From Clostridia bacterium (GTDB lineage: Bacteria > Bacillota > Clostridia > Christensenellales > UBA1242), in assembly GCA_028704215.1 (NCBI GenBank), contig JAQVLJ010000004.1, positions 1 to 22,816 on the forward strand: DNA of 22,816 bases. The letters run 5' to 3'. This document shows positions 9,396-16,677 of this stretch, in pieces (position 1 is the stretch's first letter; each line of letters begins with the position of its first letter). The position numbers and the translations under genes are program-made. A model generated the notes under the pieces. It was not told the origin of the DNA. It worked only from the letters and a program-made list of their open reading frames with translations, and made no database searches.

Positions 9396-10031
9396 ATGAA
9401 AAAAGTAACTAAAGCAAAAATAAAGCATATAAAAGCTTATAAAAAAATGCTAAAATCCGAGTTGTTTGACGTAGACAATGAATTGCGTTTTACTGAAACA
9501 GGTAGTGCAATCATAGAGTGCAACGTTTTGAATTTGGACAATATTTTTTCAAAATTTGATACCCAAAAAGACGGCACTTTCTCAGATGACTTCAACACAT
9601 ACTTGCTAAATGAATTGTTGATAATACCTTTACAATATCCACTCGAACTACAACTCCACGTTTACGAAGATTTTTCCGAGAGTGATGAGCTAAATCTTAG
9701 AAAAACATTAAAAAGAAACTTCAAATACAACATAACGACAGACAAGGTACGAATGAAGAAAAATAATTTTGCGAGTATTGTTTTGTACTTGCTAGGTGCC
9801 TTGGCTCTTGGAATGACTGTTTTGACTCAAAAGATAACTTATGTTTTACCTTTATACGAAACATTTTTAATTCTTACTTGGTTTTGTGTTTGGGAAGGAA
9901 CGAACAAAGCATTTTTTGACAGAAACAAGCTCAGAAGTCATAGATTTAATATGTTGAGATTGTACAATGCCAATGTCACAATTATCCGTGATATCAAAAG
10001 AACTATAATAAAGGAGACAATTTATGATTAA
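9396..10031 (+). CDS. Conserved hypothetical protein with two membrane segments, coupled to cysS
   Basis: The product has 211 residues: a mixed soluble N-terminal domain of about 130 residues and two adjacent hydrophobic segments (near ASIVLYLLGALALGMTVLT and VLPLYETFLILTWFCVW). A basic, soluble C-terminal tail follows, containing EGTNKAFFDRNKLRSHR. I do not recognise a named family. The frame extends up to a TTG at 9360, but that TTG is the -35 box, so I chose the ATG at 9396, which lies at the expected transcription start and has no Shine-Dalgarno sequence. The 3' end overlaps cysS by 8 nt, so the two are probably co-transcribed and translationally coupled. Function unknown. Confidence 0.75.
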   Translation: MKKVTKAKIKHIKAYKKMLKSELFDVDNELRFTETGSAIIECNVLNLDNIFSKFDTQKDGTFSDDFNTYLLNELLIIPLQYPLELQLHVYEDFSESDELNLRKTLKRNFKYNITTDKVRMKKNNFASIVLYLLGALALGMTVLTQKITYVLPLYETFLILTWFCVWEGTNKAFFDRNKLRSHRFNMLRLYNANVTIIRDIKRTIIKETIYD

Positions 10032-11415
10032 ACTGTATAACACTTTGACACGAAAGAAAGAAACATTCAAACCAGAAGGCGATGTGGTCAAAATGTATAC
10101 TTGCGGACCTACCGTATATAGTTTTGCTCACATAGGTAATTTGAGAGCATATATCTTTATGGATATGCTACGCCGTACTATCAAAGCAAACGGATACAAA
10201 ATAGAAGGCGTTATCAATCTTACTGATGTGGGACACTTAACTAGCGATGAAGATGAAGGTGAAGACAAATTGATTGTGGCGGGCAAACGTGAAAACAAAA
10301 GCCCATGGGAAATATCCGAGTTTTATTCAAAGTATTTTTTAGAAAAAGCACAAGATCTTCACTTAGATATGCCAGAGCACATTGTTAAGGCCACTTCTGT
10401 AATTGACCAAATAATTAGTTTTGTCCAAGTTTTAGTTGAAAAGGGTTTTGCTTATGAAACGGAGAAGGGCATATATTTTTCTGTACAAAAGTTTAAAGAA
10501 TACGGACAGTTAAGTGGCATCACTCTTGAACAACGAAAGGCGGGGGCTCGTATCGAAGTAGATGAAAGCAAACAACATCCTGCCGATTTTGCACTTTGGA
10601 TAAAAGCACCAAAAGAACACATTATGCAGTGGAATAGTCCTTGGGGAATGGGATATCCTGGCTGGCATATCGAGTGTAGCGCCATTGGTCAAAAGTACCT
10701 AGGTGACAAAATCGATATTCATACTGGCGGAATCGATCACATCACTGTTCATCACGAAAACGAAATTGCTCAAAACAACTGTTATTATGGTAGACCAGTA
10801 GTAAAGTTTTGGGTGCACTTAGAGTTTTTGCAAGTTGACGGCGGAAAGATGGGAAAGAGTCTGGGAAATATGTACACCATGGAAGATTTGGCACAACGAG
10901 GATTCAGACCTCTTGATTACAAGTTTTTTGTGATGGGGGCGCATTACAGTAAAGCTCAAAACTTTACCTTTGAGGCATTAAAAGCCAGCCAAACCACACT
11001 TAACAAAATTTATCAAAACATACTTAAACACAAAAGTGGCGAAAATGTAGTTGATATTCAAAAGTTAGAAGATTATCACAAACGCATAATGACAGCCATA
11101 AACGACAATATTAATTATACAAATGCGATTACTGTTTTGATAGAAATGCTCAAAGACAATCTACCAAGCAAAGATATCTACAAAAAGGTGATTGAACTTG
11201 ATCAAATATTCGGTTTGGATTTGGAAACTGCTGAAAAATACTTATTTGTAGATAATGAAATTCCTGCTGACATCAAAGAATTAGCTGAAGAACGCTGGCA
11301 AGCAAAGTTGCAAAGAGATTGGGCAAAGGCGGATGAAATGCGTCACAAATTGACAACTTTAGGCTATGAGATAAAAGACAGCAAAGATAGTTACGATATA
11401 ATAAAAATTAATTAA
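10024..11415 (+). CDS. cysS: Cysteinyl-tRNA synthetase
   Basis: This cytoplasmic class I aminoacyl-tRNA synthetase charges tRNA-Cys with cysteine. The 463-residue length is normal for bacterial CysRS. The N terminus carries MYTCGPTVYSFAHIGNLR: Cys27 is a zinc ligand and HIGN at 36-39 is the HIGH signature. WHIECSAIG and HITVHHENEIAQ supply the other zinc ligands. The KMSKS loop reads KMGKS at 275-279, a tolerated variant, followed by LGN. The C-terminal anticodon-binding helical region is complete. AAGGAG lies just upstream of the ATG, inside the preceding gene. No T-box leader is visible; expression should follow the upstream leaderless promoter. A strong terminator follows. Confidence 0.97.
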   Translation: MIKLYNTLTRKKETFKPEGDVVKMYTCGPTVYSFAHIGNLRAYIFMDMLRRTIKANGYKIEGVINLTDVGHLTSDEDEGEDKLIVAGKRENKSPWEISEFYSKYFLEKAQDLHLDMPEHIVKATSVIDQIISFVQVLVEKGFAYETEKGIYFSVQKFKEYGQLSGITLEQRKAGARIEVDESKQHPADFALWIKAPKEHIMQWNSPWGMGYPGWHIECSAIGQKYLGDKIDIHTGGIDHITVHHENEIAQNNCYYGRPVVKFWVHLEFLQVDGGKMGKSLGNMYTMEDLAQRGFRPLDYKFFVMGAHYSKAQNFTFEALKASQTTLNKIYQNILKHKSGENVVDIQKLEDYHKRIMTAINDNINYTNAITVLIEMLKDNLPSKDIYKKVIELDQIFGLDLETAEKYLFVDNEIPADIKELAEERWQAKLQRDWAKADEMRHKLTTLGYEIKDSKDSYDIIKIN

Positions 11416-11422
11416 ATAATAA

Positions 11423-11455
11423 AAACAAATGGTAAAAATGCCGTTTGTTTTTTTT
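11423..11455 (+). terminator. Intrinsic terminator after cysS
   Basis: The stem AAACAAATGG pairs with CCGTTTGTTT (one T-G wobble) around the loop TAAAAATG, followed by a T-run. It lies 8 nt after the cysS stop. Confidence 0.85.
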
Positions 11456-11515
11456 GGTATAAATAATATTTTTTTTGCTCATAATAAACTCGACAAATTA
11501 ATAGGAGGTTTATTT

Positions 11516-11950
11516 ATGGATATTAGGGATAAAAGAATGCTATCTTGCTTGGCATACTATACACTACTTATAATTTCTTTGGGATTGTCAGTTCTGTTTT
11601 GTATTGCATTGGCCACTTATGCCGTTCCTGTATGGGCGATGATTATTTACTATGTCTGGACTGCAATTGCAATCGGAGTATTACTATATGATGCGTATTG
11701 TATGTTTATCAAAGGCAGTAAATACATTTCTGGACTTGTGTTGTATTTTTTAGCCATTTCAGCGGTAATAATGTCAATGGTATTGTATTTTGTTTTGGCT
11801 GGCGGAATTGCAGCAATACCAGCAGGCGATGTGGCTATGTATGAAGTATTAATGGCCTTGTCTGGTGGCATAACCCTGTTTACTATTGCTACTTTCATGG
11901 TCGGCGAATGGAATATTCAATACGACTTAGATATAGAAGAAATGAAATGA
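11516..11950 (+). CDS. Small membrane protein with four transmembrane segments
   Basis: The product has 144 residues, with four hydrophobic segments in two hairpins, short loops and an acidic C-terminal tail (YDLDIEEMK). The start ATG at 11516 has an ideal AGGAGG at 11503-11508, 7 nt away; the frame extends upstream to 11429, but that part runs through the cysS terminator and is not credible. I do not recognise a family. It is transcribed alone, with terminators on both sides, and no clear promoter was identified within the short upstream gap. Confidence 0.7.
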   Translation: MDIRDKRMLSCLAYYTLLIISLGLSVLFCIALATYAVPVWAMIIYYVWTAIAIGVLLYDAYCMFIKGSKYISGLVLYFLAISAVIMSMVLYFVLAGGIAAIPAGDVAMYEVLMALSGGITLFTIATFMVGEWNIQYDLDIEEMK

Positions 11951-11978
11951 TTATAAGCAAACAAAATTATCTTTGTAT

Positions 11979-12013
11979 CTCTTGTTTAGTTAATTCTAAA
12001 CAAGAGTTTTTTT
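11979..12013 (+). terminator. Intrinsic terminator
   Basis: A perfect 11-bp stem CTCTTGTTTAG / CTAAACAAGAG with loop TTAATT is followed by seven T. It ends the four-TM protein gene. Confidence 0.92.
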
Positions 12014-12031
12014 ATTAAATATTGAAAAAAC

Positions 12032-12060
12032 TTCAAAATATTAGTAATTTGTGATATAAT
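12032..12060 (+). promoter_or_regulatory. Promoter of the 246-residue hypothetical gene
   Basis: A perfect TATAAT at 12055-12060 is preceded by TGA (extended -10) and, 17 bp upstream, by TTCAAA as a weak -35. The leader of about 40 nt contains AATAC-AAA-GTATT, a small hairpin, and then AAGGAG. Confidence 0.6.
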
Positions 12061-12107
12061 GAAAATATATTAATACAAAGTATTTTTTGAAGTAAGGAGT
12101 AAAATAT

Positions 12108-12848
12108 ATGGAAAACAATGAAAGTCCAATCAAAATAGTATTTGAGCCATCATCTTATCTAACTGACCCTCGATTTAGTTATGAAAGAAAATATGATGAA
12201 AGATATTATAGTGTTCTTAAATTTTTTAATTTTTCTAAAAAATTTGATGATTCATTGAATGTTAATGTCTCTTACAAAGAGTCATATTTGAAAAAACTTC
12301 AAGATTTAATTAATTATAATTCTTTTCAAGAATTATCTGAAAAAATAAAACGTGATAGTATGCTTGTTACTGTTAGTTACTATAAAAATGGAAATTTAAA
12401 AAAATCAATTACACAGAGAAAGTTGTCAGATGAACTAATTCATTTTTTAATAACTTATCATAATTTGAAATCATATCAAAATCACTTAATTGATTATAAA
12501 AACCTTAGAGACCAGGGTAAACAACAATTTTTTGTTTTAGAATATGGAAACGAATATAGTACAAAAGAAGAATTTGCACACACTAAAATGTTGATTGAAA
12601 ATACTAGAAATGCAATGTTGGTAATGGAAAAAACTGAAGAAAAGCCACCTGTTATACAAGACTGGATGAAGTTTTTAGATAGTACTATAACTATTGAAAC
12701 TAGTTACTTGGATTATGGTTTTGAATCAAGAAGCATAAATAATATACCTGAGTTCAATAATCTTGAGTTAGAAAAAATAAATAAGATAGGAAATGATCTT
12801 AAACAAATTCTGGAAACCACTCAACAAAATGAAACTTTTGAAAAATAA
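12108..12848 (+). CDS. Hypothetical soluble protein
   Basis: The product has 246 residues, is rich in Lys, Asn, Tyr and Glu, and has no signal peptide or membrane segment. It looks mainly alpha-helical with charged stretches, and the end is polar (ETTQQNETFEK). I recognise no domain or catalytic motif. The start is well supported by AAGGAG about 8 nt upstream. It stands alone between two terminators with its own promoter. Arg is written mostly as AGA and the protein is more Asn/Lys-rich than its housekeeping neighbours, which hints at recent acquisition but is not proof. Confidence 0.7.
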   Translation: MENNESPIKIVFEPSSYLTDPRFSYERKYDERYYSVLKFFNFSKKFDDSLNVNVSYKESYLKKLQDLINYNSFQELSEKIKRDSMLVTVSYYKNGNLKKSITQRKLSDELIHFLITYHNLKSYQNHLIDYKNLRDQGKQQFFVLEYGNEYSTKEEFAHTKMLIENTRNAMLVMEKTEEKPPVIQDWMKFLDSTITIETSYLDYGFESRSINNIPEFNNLELEKINKIGNDLKQILETTQQNETFEK

Positions 12849-12853
12849 ACAAC

Positions 12854-12883
12854 AAAAAAAACATTTTTAAAAATGTTTTTTTT
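12854..12883. terminator. Bidirectional terminator between convergent genes
   Basis: A perfect 15+15 nt palindrome: AAAAAAAACATTTTT followed by AAAAATGTTTTTTTT. It carries T-runs on both strands and lies between the convergent stop codons at 12848 and 12886. Confidence 0.85.
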
Positions 12884-12885
12884 AT

Positions 12886-13614
12886 TTATAAGGAAAATCC
12901 GCCATCGACGGTTATTATTTGACCTGTAACAAAGTTAGCTTCATCACTTGCCAAAAAGTAAACTGCGTTTGCGATGTCTTTTGGTGTTCCAAGTCGATTA
13001 AGTGGAGTTAGACATTTTAGTTCATTTAGTTCGTCTTTGTTAAAACAGTTTAACATATCAGTTTTTACCACCCCTGGACATACACAATTTACATTAATAT
13101 TACTACAAGCCAATTCTTTTGCTAGCGCCTTTGTAAATGATATTACAGCGCCTTTACTTGCTGAATACGCGGTTTCCATACTAGCACCACAATTTCCCCA
13201 TATAGAAGAAATGTTAATAACTTTTCCACGTTTTTCATTTATCATATCAAGACAAAAAGTTTTGCAAGTGTTAAAAACACCTCCAATATTTGTATCAATA
13301 ATATTTTGCCATTCTTTTTGAGTTGTGTCTATCATAAGTTTGTTTAGACTCACGCCAGCATTGTTGATTAAAACATCAACTTGCCCAAAAACCGACTTTA
13401 TTTTTTTGTACATATTTTCGACTTCAATTATATCCGCAACATCAGCTTTTACGCAAAGTACACGAGTTGATTTTTCCAACTCTTTTGCCAAACACATTGC
13501 TTGTTCTTCACTTTTGTTATAGTTAATGACTACGTTGTATTTTTGCGATGCAAATGTGCGTGCGATTTCAGCACCAATACCGCGTGAAGCGCCTGTTATC
13601 AAAACTGTTTTCAT
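12886..13614 (-). CDS. fabG: Short-chain dehydrogenase/reductase, FabG-like 3-oxoacyl-ACP reductase
   Basis: A 242-residue classical SDR, cytoplasmic and NAD(P)H-dependent. The cofactor motif is TGASRGIG at 7-14, NNAG is at 84-87, the catalytic tetrad is N109, S137, Y150 and K154 (YSASK), and PGVVKTDM and the C-terminal GQIITVDGGF are typical of FabG. The likely reaction is reduction of 3-oxoacyl-ACP in fatty acid synthesis, but no other fab genes are near, so another ketone or alcohol substrate is possible. I chose the ATG at 13614, giving the standard MKTVLITGAS start; the frame's upstream extension adds five residues with no ribosome binding site. The ATG is only 6 nt after the -10 box, so the mRNA is probably leaderless. 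Confidence 0.88.
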   Translation of the reverse strand: MKTVLITGASRGIGAEIARTFASQKYNVVINYNKSEEQAMCLAKELEKSTRVLCVKADVADIIEVENMYKKIKSVFGQVDVLINNAGVSLNKLMIDTTQKEWQNIIDTNIGGVFNTCKTFCLDMINEKRGKVINISSIWGNCGASMETAYSASKGAVISFTKALAKELACSNINVNCVCPGVVKTDMLNCFNKDELNELKCLTPLNRLGTPKDIANAVYFLASDEANFVTGQIITVDGGFSL

Positions 13615-13620
13615 AAAAAT

Positions 13621-13649
13621 ATGATACAACTTTTATTATTTTTTGTCTA
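13621..13649 (-). promoter_or_regulatory. Promoter of the FabG-like gene (leaderless arrangement)
   Basis: On the minus strand, TAGACA (-35) and TATCAT (-10) are separated by exactly 17 bp. The start codon follows the -10 by only 6 nt, and no Shine-Dalgarno sequence fits between them. Confidence 0.6.
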
Positions 13650-13709
13650 ACAAAACAAAACAATGTTTGATTTGAAAATATTTTTGAATTTTTTAGCATA
13701 TACGTAAGT

Positions 13710-14321
13710 GTGAACAAATGGCACAAAAAACTTAACATTCTTGGTTTTTCTGATATCTATGGTAGACACAAAACGTGGATAATATTTTTGTCATTTTTGT
13801 GTCTAATTGCTCTCTTGACGGGCATATTGTCAAGTATAAAATTTTATAACGGAGTTTTGCCAGTAAGTTTTTCCAACATTGCTTTCATTAATTACCTAAA
13901 AGACAAAACCAATTTTGTAATGATGTTTATATCCAATTTTTTTGCTACTGGATTGTTTGTGTTTGTAGTAGTAGTGTGTTTTGTCAACATTTATTGCAGA
14001 TTTTTTGGCGTTTTATTTTTTATGTATTTTGTGTATGCGCGCATATTGACTTTGATTAGTATGATGTTAATTTATGGAGTGCTAAACACATTGATAATAG
14101 TGTTGTGTATGCTTGCTTTTGCTTTTTGTTACATAGTTTTGTTCTTGTTTTTGACTTCAAATTGTCTAGACATATGTTCAGTGGGCGGCGGTTATTTCCG
14201 CAACTGCTTTAACAGAAACTTTTTTACACTTAATTTTTTGGTTGTTTTCGGTGCATGTGTATTCTTTGAAAGTATAGTTATTGGTATATTAAAAAACTTT
14301 GTTGTAATTTTGATTTACTAA
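13710..14321 (+). CDS. Polytopic membrane protein, about five transmembrane segments
   Basis: The product has 203 residues: a short basic N terminus (MNKWHKKLN) followed by hydrophobic segments around residues 22-42, 70-95, 98-118, 120-148 and 175-200. The architecture loosely recalls SpoIIM-like membrane proteins, but I cannot show this. The start is a GTG at 13710 with no Shine-Dalgarno sequence; TATACG ends 5 nt upstream, so this may also be leaderless, although no -35 is convincing. It is divergent from the FabG-like gene. Function unknown. Confidence 0.65.
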   Translation: MNKWHKKLNILGFSDIYGRHKTWIIFLSFLCLIALLTGILSSIKFYNGVLPVSFSNIAFINYLKDKTNFVMMFISNFFATGLFVFVVVVCFVNIYCRFFGVLFFMYFVYARILTLISMMLIYGVLNTLIIVLCMLAFAFCYIVLFLFLTSNCLDICSVGGGYFRNCFNRNFFTLNFLVVFGACVFFESIVIGILKNFVVILIY

Positions 14322-14337
14322 AAATGTAACGTTTTTT
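14320..14337 (+). terminator. Weak intrinsic terminator
   Basis: AAAAATG pairs with CGTTTTT around the loop TAA (one T-G wobble), followed by T residues. It overlaps the stop codon of the preceding gene. The stem is short and AU-rich, so the call is weak. Confidence 0.35.
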
Positions 14338-14359
14338 ATTATATTTTTTTATTTTTTTA

Positions 14360-14368
14360 TGCTAAAAT
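14360..14368 (+). promoter_or_regulatory. Extended -10 promoter of the PNP gene (leaderless arrangement)
   Basis: TGCTAAAAT forms an extended -10 element. The ATG at 14375 follows the hexamer by 6 nt, and the gap (ATTTTT) contains no ribosome binding site. The -35 region is a T-tract without a clear hexamer. Confidence 0.5.
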
Positions 14369-14374
14369 ATTTTT

Positions 14375-15163
14375 ATGGAATATAAAAAGTTTTTTTTAGA
14401 AAATGATTTACCAAATTGCGAAGTGGCAGTTATTTTGGGCTCAGGTCTTGGCGATGTAGTACAAAAGTATGATGTTTCAAAACGCATTTACTACAAAGAT
14501 GTAGAGAATATGCCCAACAAGGCAGTTCGAGGTCACAAAAACGCTTTTGCTTTTGCAAAAGTAGGCAATAAAAATGTTGTCTTTATGGAAGGCCGCATTC
14601 ATGCTTACAAAAATTATTCTGGCAAAGAACTGGTTGTCCCTTATGAGTTTTTACACGAATTGGGTGTAAAATCCGCTTTCTGTATAAATGCCACTGCCTC
14701 ACTAAACACAAAAATCAAAGTAGGCGATTGTGTTCTTATAGACGACCATATCAATTTTGCTCCAAATCCACTTGTTACACTTGATAGTGAAAAAGAAATG
14801 TTTGTAGATATGTGTAACGCTTATGATTTTGAGCACATCAAAACAATGAAAGAAATAGCAAAGGCTAACAACATCAAACTTTATCAAGGGGTATATGGCA
14901 ACTTTTCTGGCCCTAGTTATGAAACACCTGCAGAAATAAAGATGGCACAAAAACTAGGCTGTACAGTTGTTGGTATGAGTGGAGCAATAGAAACATTGCT
15001 ATTGAGATACTTGGGCATCAAGGTTACAATGTTAAGTGTAATAGCAAATTATGGTGCGGGCATGATTAATGGCACTATCAATCACTCAGATGTTTTGTCA
15101 GCAGTAAAATCACAAAGTGATAAAATAGCGCTTTTGGTACAAAACTTTTTAAGTAAGATATAA
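14375..15163 (+). CDS. Purine nucleoside phosphorylase (trimeric, PNP/MTAP family)
   Basis: This cytoplasmic enzyme of purine salvage splits purine (deoxy)nucleosides with phosphate into base and (deoxy)ribose-1-phosphate. The 262 residues match the trimeric family. Visible motifs are GSGLG at 22-26 (phosphate-binding Ser23), MEGRIHAY at 71-78 (Arg74 and His76), GPSYETPAEI at 179-188 (base-binding Glu183), GMSGA at 200-204, and IANYGAG at 223-229 (Asn225, purine contact). His237 in NHSDVL matches the usual ribose-contacting His. The usual NAAG stretch reads NATA at 105-108, a modest deviation. The motif set favours a guanosine/inosine-type PNP over methylthioadenosine phosphorylase. The gene is monocistronic, with a terminator downstream. 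Confidence 0.92.
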   Translation: MEYKKFFLENDLPNCEVAVILGSGLGDVVQKYDVSKRIYYKDVENMPNKAVRGHKNAFAFAKVGNKNVVFMEGRIHAYKNYSGKELVVPYEFLHELGVKSAFCINATASLNTKIKVGDCVLIDDHINFAPNPLVTLDSEKEMFVDMCNAYDFEHIKTMKEIAKANNIKLYQGVYGNFSGPSYETPAEIKMAQKLGCTVVGMSGAIETLLLRYLGIKVTMLSVIANYGAGMINGTINHSDVLSAVKSQSDKIALLVQNFLSKI

Positions 15164-15185
15164 AGATATTTTAAATATAAAATTA

Positions 15186-15209
15186 ATCGCCACAATAGGC
15201 GATTTTTTT
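15186..15209 (+). terminator. Intrinsic terminator after the PNP gene
   Basis: ATCGCC pairs with GGCGAT around the loop ACAATA, followed by seven T, 23 nt after the stop. Confidence 0.9.
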
Positions 15210-15262
15210 GTAATAAAATCAAGGAGTTTGCAAATAATAATCTTGTAATAAAAGGAGATTAT

Positions 15263-16420
15263 ATGAGAAAATTACTTGGTTTATTAATGTGTCTTGCTCT
15301 AATATTGGCACTTTTTTTACCTATAAATTCAACATATTGTTCAACTCAATTTGAACCGGAAGTTGATACGAAAGCGTGCATTTTAATGGACAGCACGGGT
15401 CAGAATATTTTGTACCATAATAATGAAAAGGCACATTTGCCAGTTGCGAGCGTGGTCAAACTGATGACAATTCTTTTAGTTGAAGAAGAAATAGACAACG
15501 GTCGCTTATCATTAACTGATACTGTTATAGCAAGTGAAAATGCAAGTGGAATGGGAGGCTCACAAATATTTTTGGATGCAAACGCTGAGTATACGGTAGA
15601 AAGTTTGTTGAAAAGTATCGTTGTTTGTAGCGCTAATGATTCTTCTGTAGCAATGGCAGAGCATATTGCAGGAAACGAGACTTCTTTTGTGCAACGCATG
15701 AACGCTCGTGCAAAAGAGTTGCAAATGAATGACACAAACTATGAAAACTGTACAGGACTTCCAAGTCCAAATCAATACAGTTGCGCAAAGGATATTGCAG
15801 TCTTGATGAGCAAAGTTATACAATATCCATCATATCTGACATACTGCAAAATATGGATGGAAGACTTTGTTCACCCATCTGGCAGAATCAACGAAATGGT
15901 AAATACAAACAAATTGATACGCTTTTATGAGGGTTGTGAAAGTGGCAAAACTGGTTCAACAAATGAAGCGGGGTATTGCCTTAGCGTGAGTGCAAAGAGA
16001 AATAATCTTCACCTGATTGGCGTCGTGTTGGGCGCAAAAGACAGTAAAGGTCGTTTCAAAAGCGCTAGTGATTTGCTAAATTATGGTTTTGGAAGTTTTT
16101 CAAATTATGAAATTCTTAATACTGTAATTACTAACCAGCAGAAAGTAAAAGTTCAATATGAAAAGGACAAAAATTTAAAACTTAAACCTGAAAAAGACTT
16201 TGTTACGTTGCTACCAAAAGGCGAAACTAATCCTTATACAGTAAAATTTAATTTACCAAGCAATGTGCTGTATGCCAATATGGGAGATGCCATAGGTTAT
16301 GCCGAAATATTGAAAGACGGAGTCGTTCAAGACACAATCAGTATATTAGCAGATGAACAAATCGATCAACCTAGTTTAATTGATTATATCAAGCTTATTA
16401 ATCAGGATTTTGTTGCATAA
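15263..16420 (+). CDS. D-alanyl-D-alanine carboxypeptidase (PBP5/DacA-type, peptidase S11)
   Basis: This secreted penicillin-binding protein removes the terminal D-Ala from peptidoglycan pentapeptides. Residues 1-26 are a signal peptide (basic MRK start, then an L-rich core). The active-site motifs are in order: SVVK at 63-66 with nucleophile Ser63, SAN at 123-125 and KTG at 229-231. Residues about 285-375 form the beta-rich PBP5 C-terminal domain. The protein ends at SLIDYIKLINQDFVA with no obvious transmembrane helix, although PBP5 proteins usually have a C-terminal amphipathic anchor; the last 15 residues might be a short one, otherwise the enzyme is released. The start has AAAGGAG 6 nt upstream. 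Monocistronic. Confidence 0.94.
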   Translation: MRKLLGLLMCLALILALFLPINSTYCSTQFEPEVDTKACILMDSTGQNILYHNNEKAHLPVASVVKLMTILLVEEEIDNGRLSLTDTVIASENASGMGGSQIFLDANAEYTVESLLKSIVVCSANDSSVAMAEHIAGNETSFVQRMNARAKELQMNDTNYENCTGLPSPNQYSCAKDIAVLMSKVIQYPSYLTYCKIWMEDFVHPSGRINEMVNTNKLIRFYEGCESGKTGSTNEAGYCLSVSAKRNNLHLIGVVLGAKDSKGRFKSASDLLNYGFGSFSNYEILNTVITNQQKVKVQYEKDKNLKLKPEKDFVTLLPKGETNPYTVKFNLPSNVLYANMGDAIGYAEILKDGVVQDTISILADEQIDQPSLIDYIKLINQDFVA

Positions 16421-16428
16421 TTTGTGTT

Positions 16429-16459
16429 AAAAAAAGTGTGTATTGCTACACACTTTTTT
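16429..16459. terminator. Bidirectional intrinsic terminator after the carboxypeptidase gene
   Basis: AAAAAAGTGTGTA pairs with TACACACTTTTTT around the loop TTGC. T-runs on both strands let it also stop minus-strand transcripts of the 21-residue peptide gene. Confidence 0.92.
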
Positions 16460-16511
16460 GTTTTTTTAAATTTACGAAAGGACCATGAAAAAATGCTTTC
16501 TTAAAGGGCTC

Positions 16512-16577
16512 TTACTTTTTTTGTGCCATTATCCATATTACAACTAGCAATATTACACTGGCAACAACATAATTCAT
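16512..16577 (-). CDS. 21-residue single-transmembrane peptide
   Basis: The minus strand encodes MNYVVASVILLVVIWIMAQ followed by KK and a TAA stop. Residues 3-18 are a continuous hydrophobic segment, and the C terminus is basic, as in bacterial small membrane proteins and type I toxins. Expression signals are unusually strong for so short a frame: AAAGGAG at 16585-16591 lies 7 nt before the ATG, and a TTGACA / 17 bp / TATAAA promoter (with TGG before the -10) sits about 25 nt upstream of the start. The gene is divergent from holB and could end at the bidirectional terminator at 16429-16459. I recognise no family. A small regulator of a membrane complex or a toxin-like peptide is possible; no antisense RNA gene is evident. 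Confidence 0.65.
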   Translation of the reverse strand: MNYVVASVILLVVIWIMAQKK

Positions 16578-16601
16578 TAGCAATCTCCTTTACGTATAAC
16601 A

Positions 16602-16630
16602 TTTATACCATACAAAATACAGCCTGTCAA
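16602..16630 (-). promoter_or_regulatory. Near-consensus promoter of the 21-residue peptide gene
   Basis: On the minus strand, TTGACA (16625-16630) and TATAAA (16602-16607) are 17 bp apart, with TGG extending the -10. This is one of the two best promoters in the window. Confidence 0.8.
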
Positions 16631-16662
16631 TACTGAATTTGGTAGAAAAATAATTTTGTATA

Positions 16663-16671
16663 TGGTATAAT
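16663..16671 (+). promoter_or_regulatory. Extended -10 promoter of the holB operon (leaderless arrangement)
   Basis: TGGTATAAT is a perfect extended -10 element. The holB ATG at 16678 follows by 6 nt (TGCACT) with no ribosome binding site. The -35 (about 16643-16648) is poor. Confidence 0.65.
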
Positions 16672-16677
16672 TGCACT

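Noticed and set aside
10024..10100. T-box riboswitch for cysS
   Set aside because: The upstream sequence is coding for the overlapping membrane protein, and no T-box core or leader structure is visible.
11429..11515. Longer N terminus of the four-TM protein
   Set aside because: The extension is translated from the cysS terminator hairpin, while AGGAGG sits ideally before the ATG at 11516.
16485..16547. Plus-strand 20-codon frame beginning MKKCFLKG
   Set aside because: AAAGGA is only about 3 nt before its ATG, no promoter precedes it after the terminator, and the opposite strand has a much better supported small gene.
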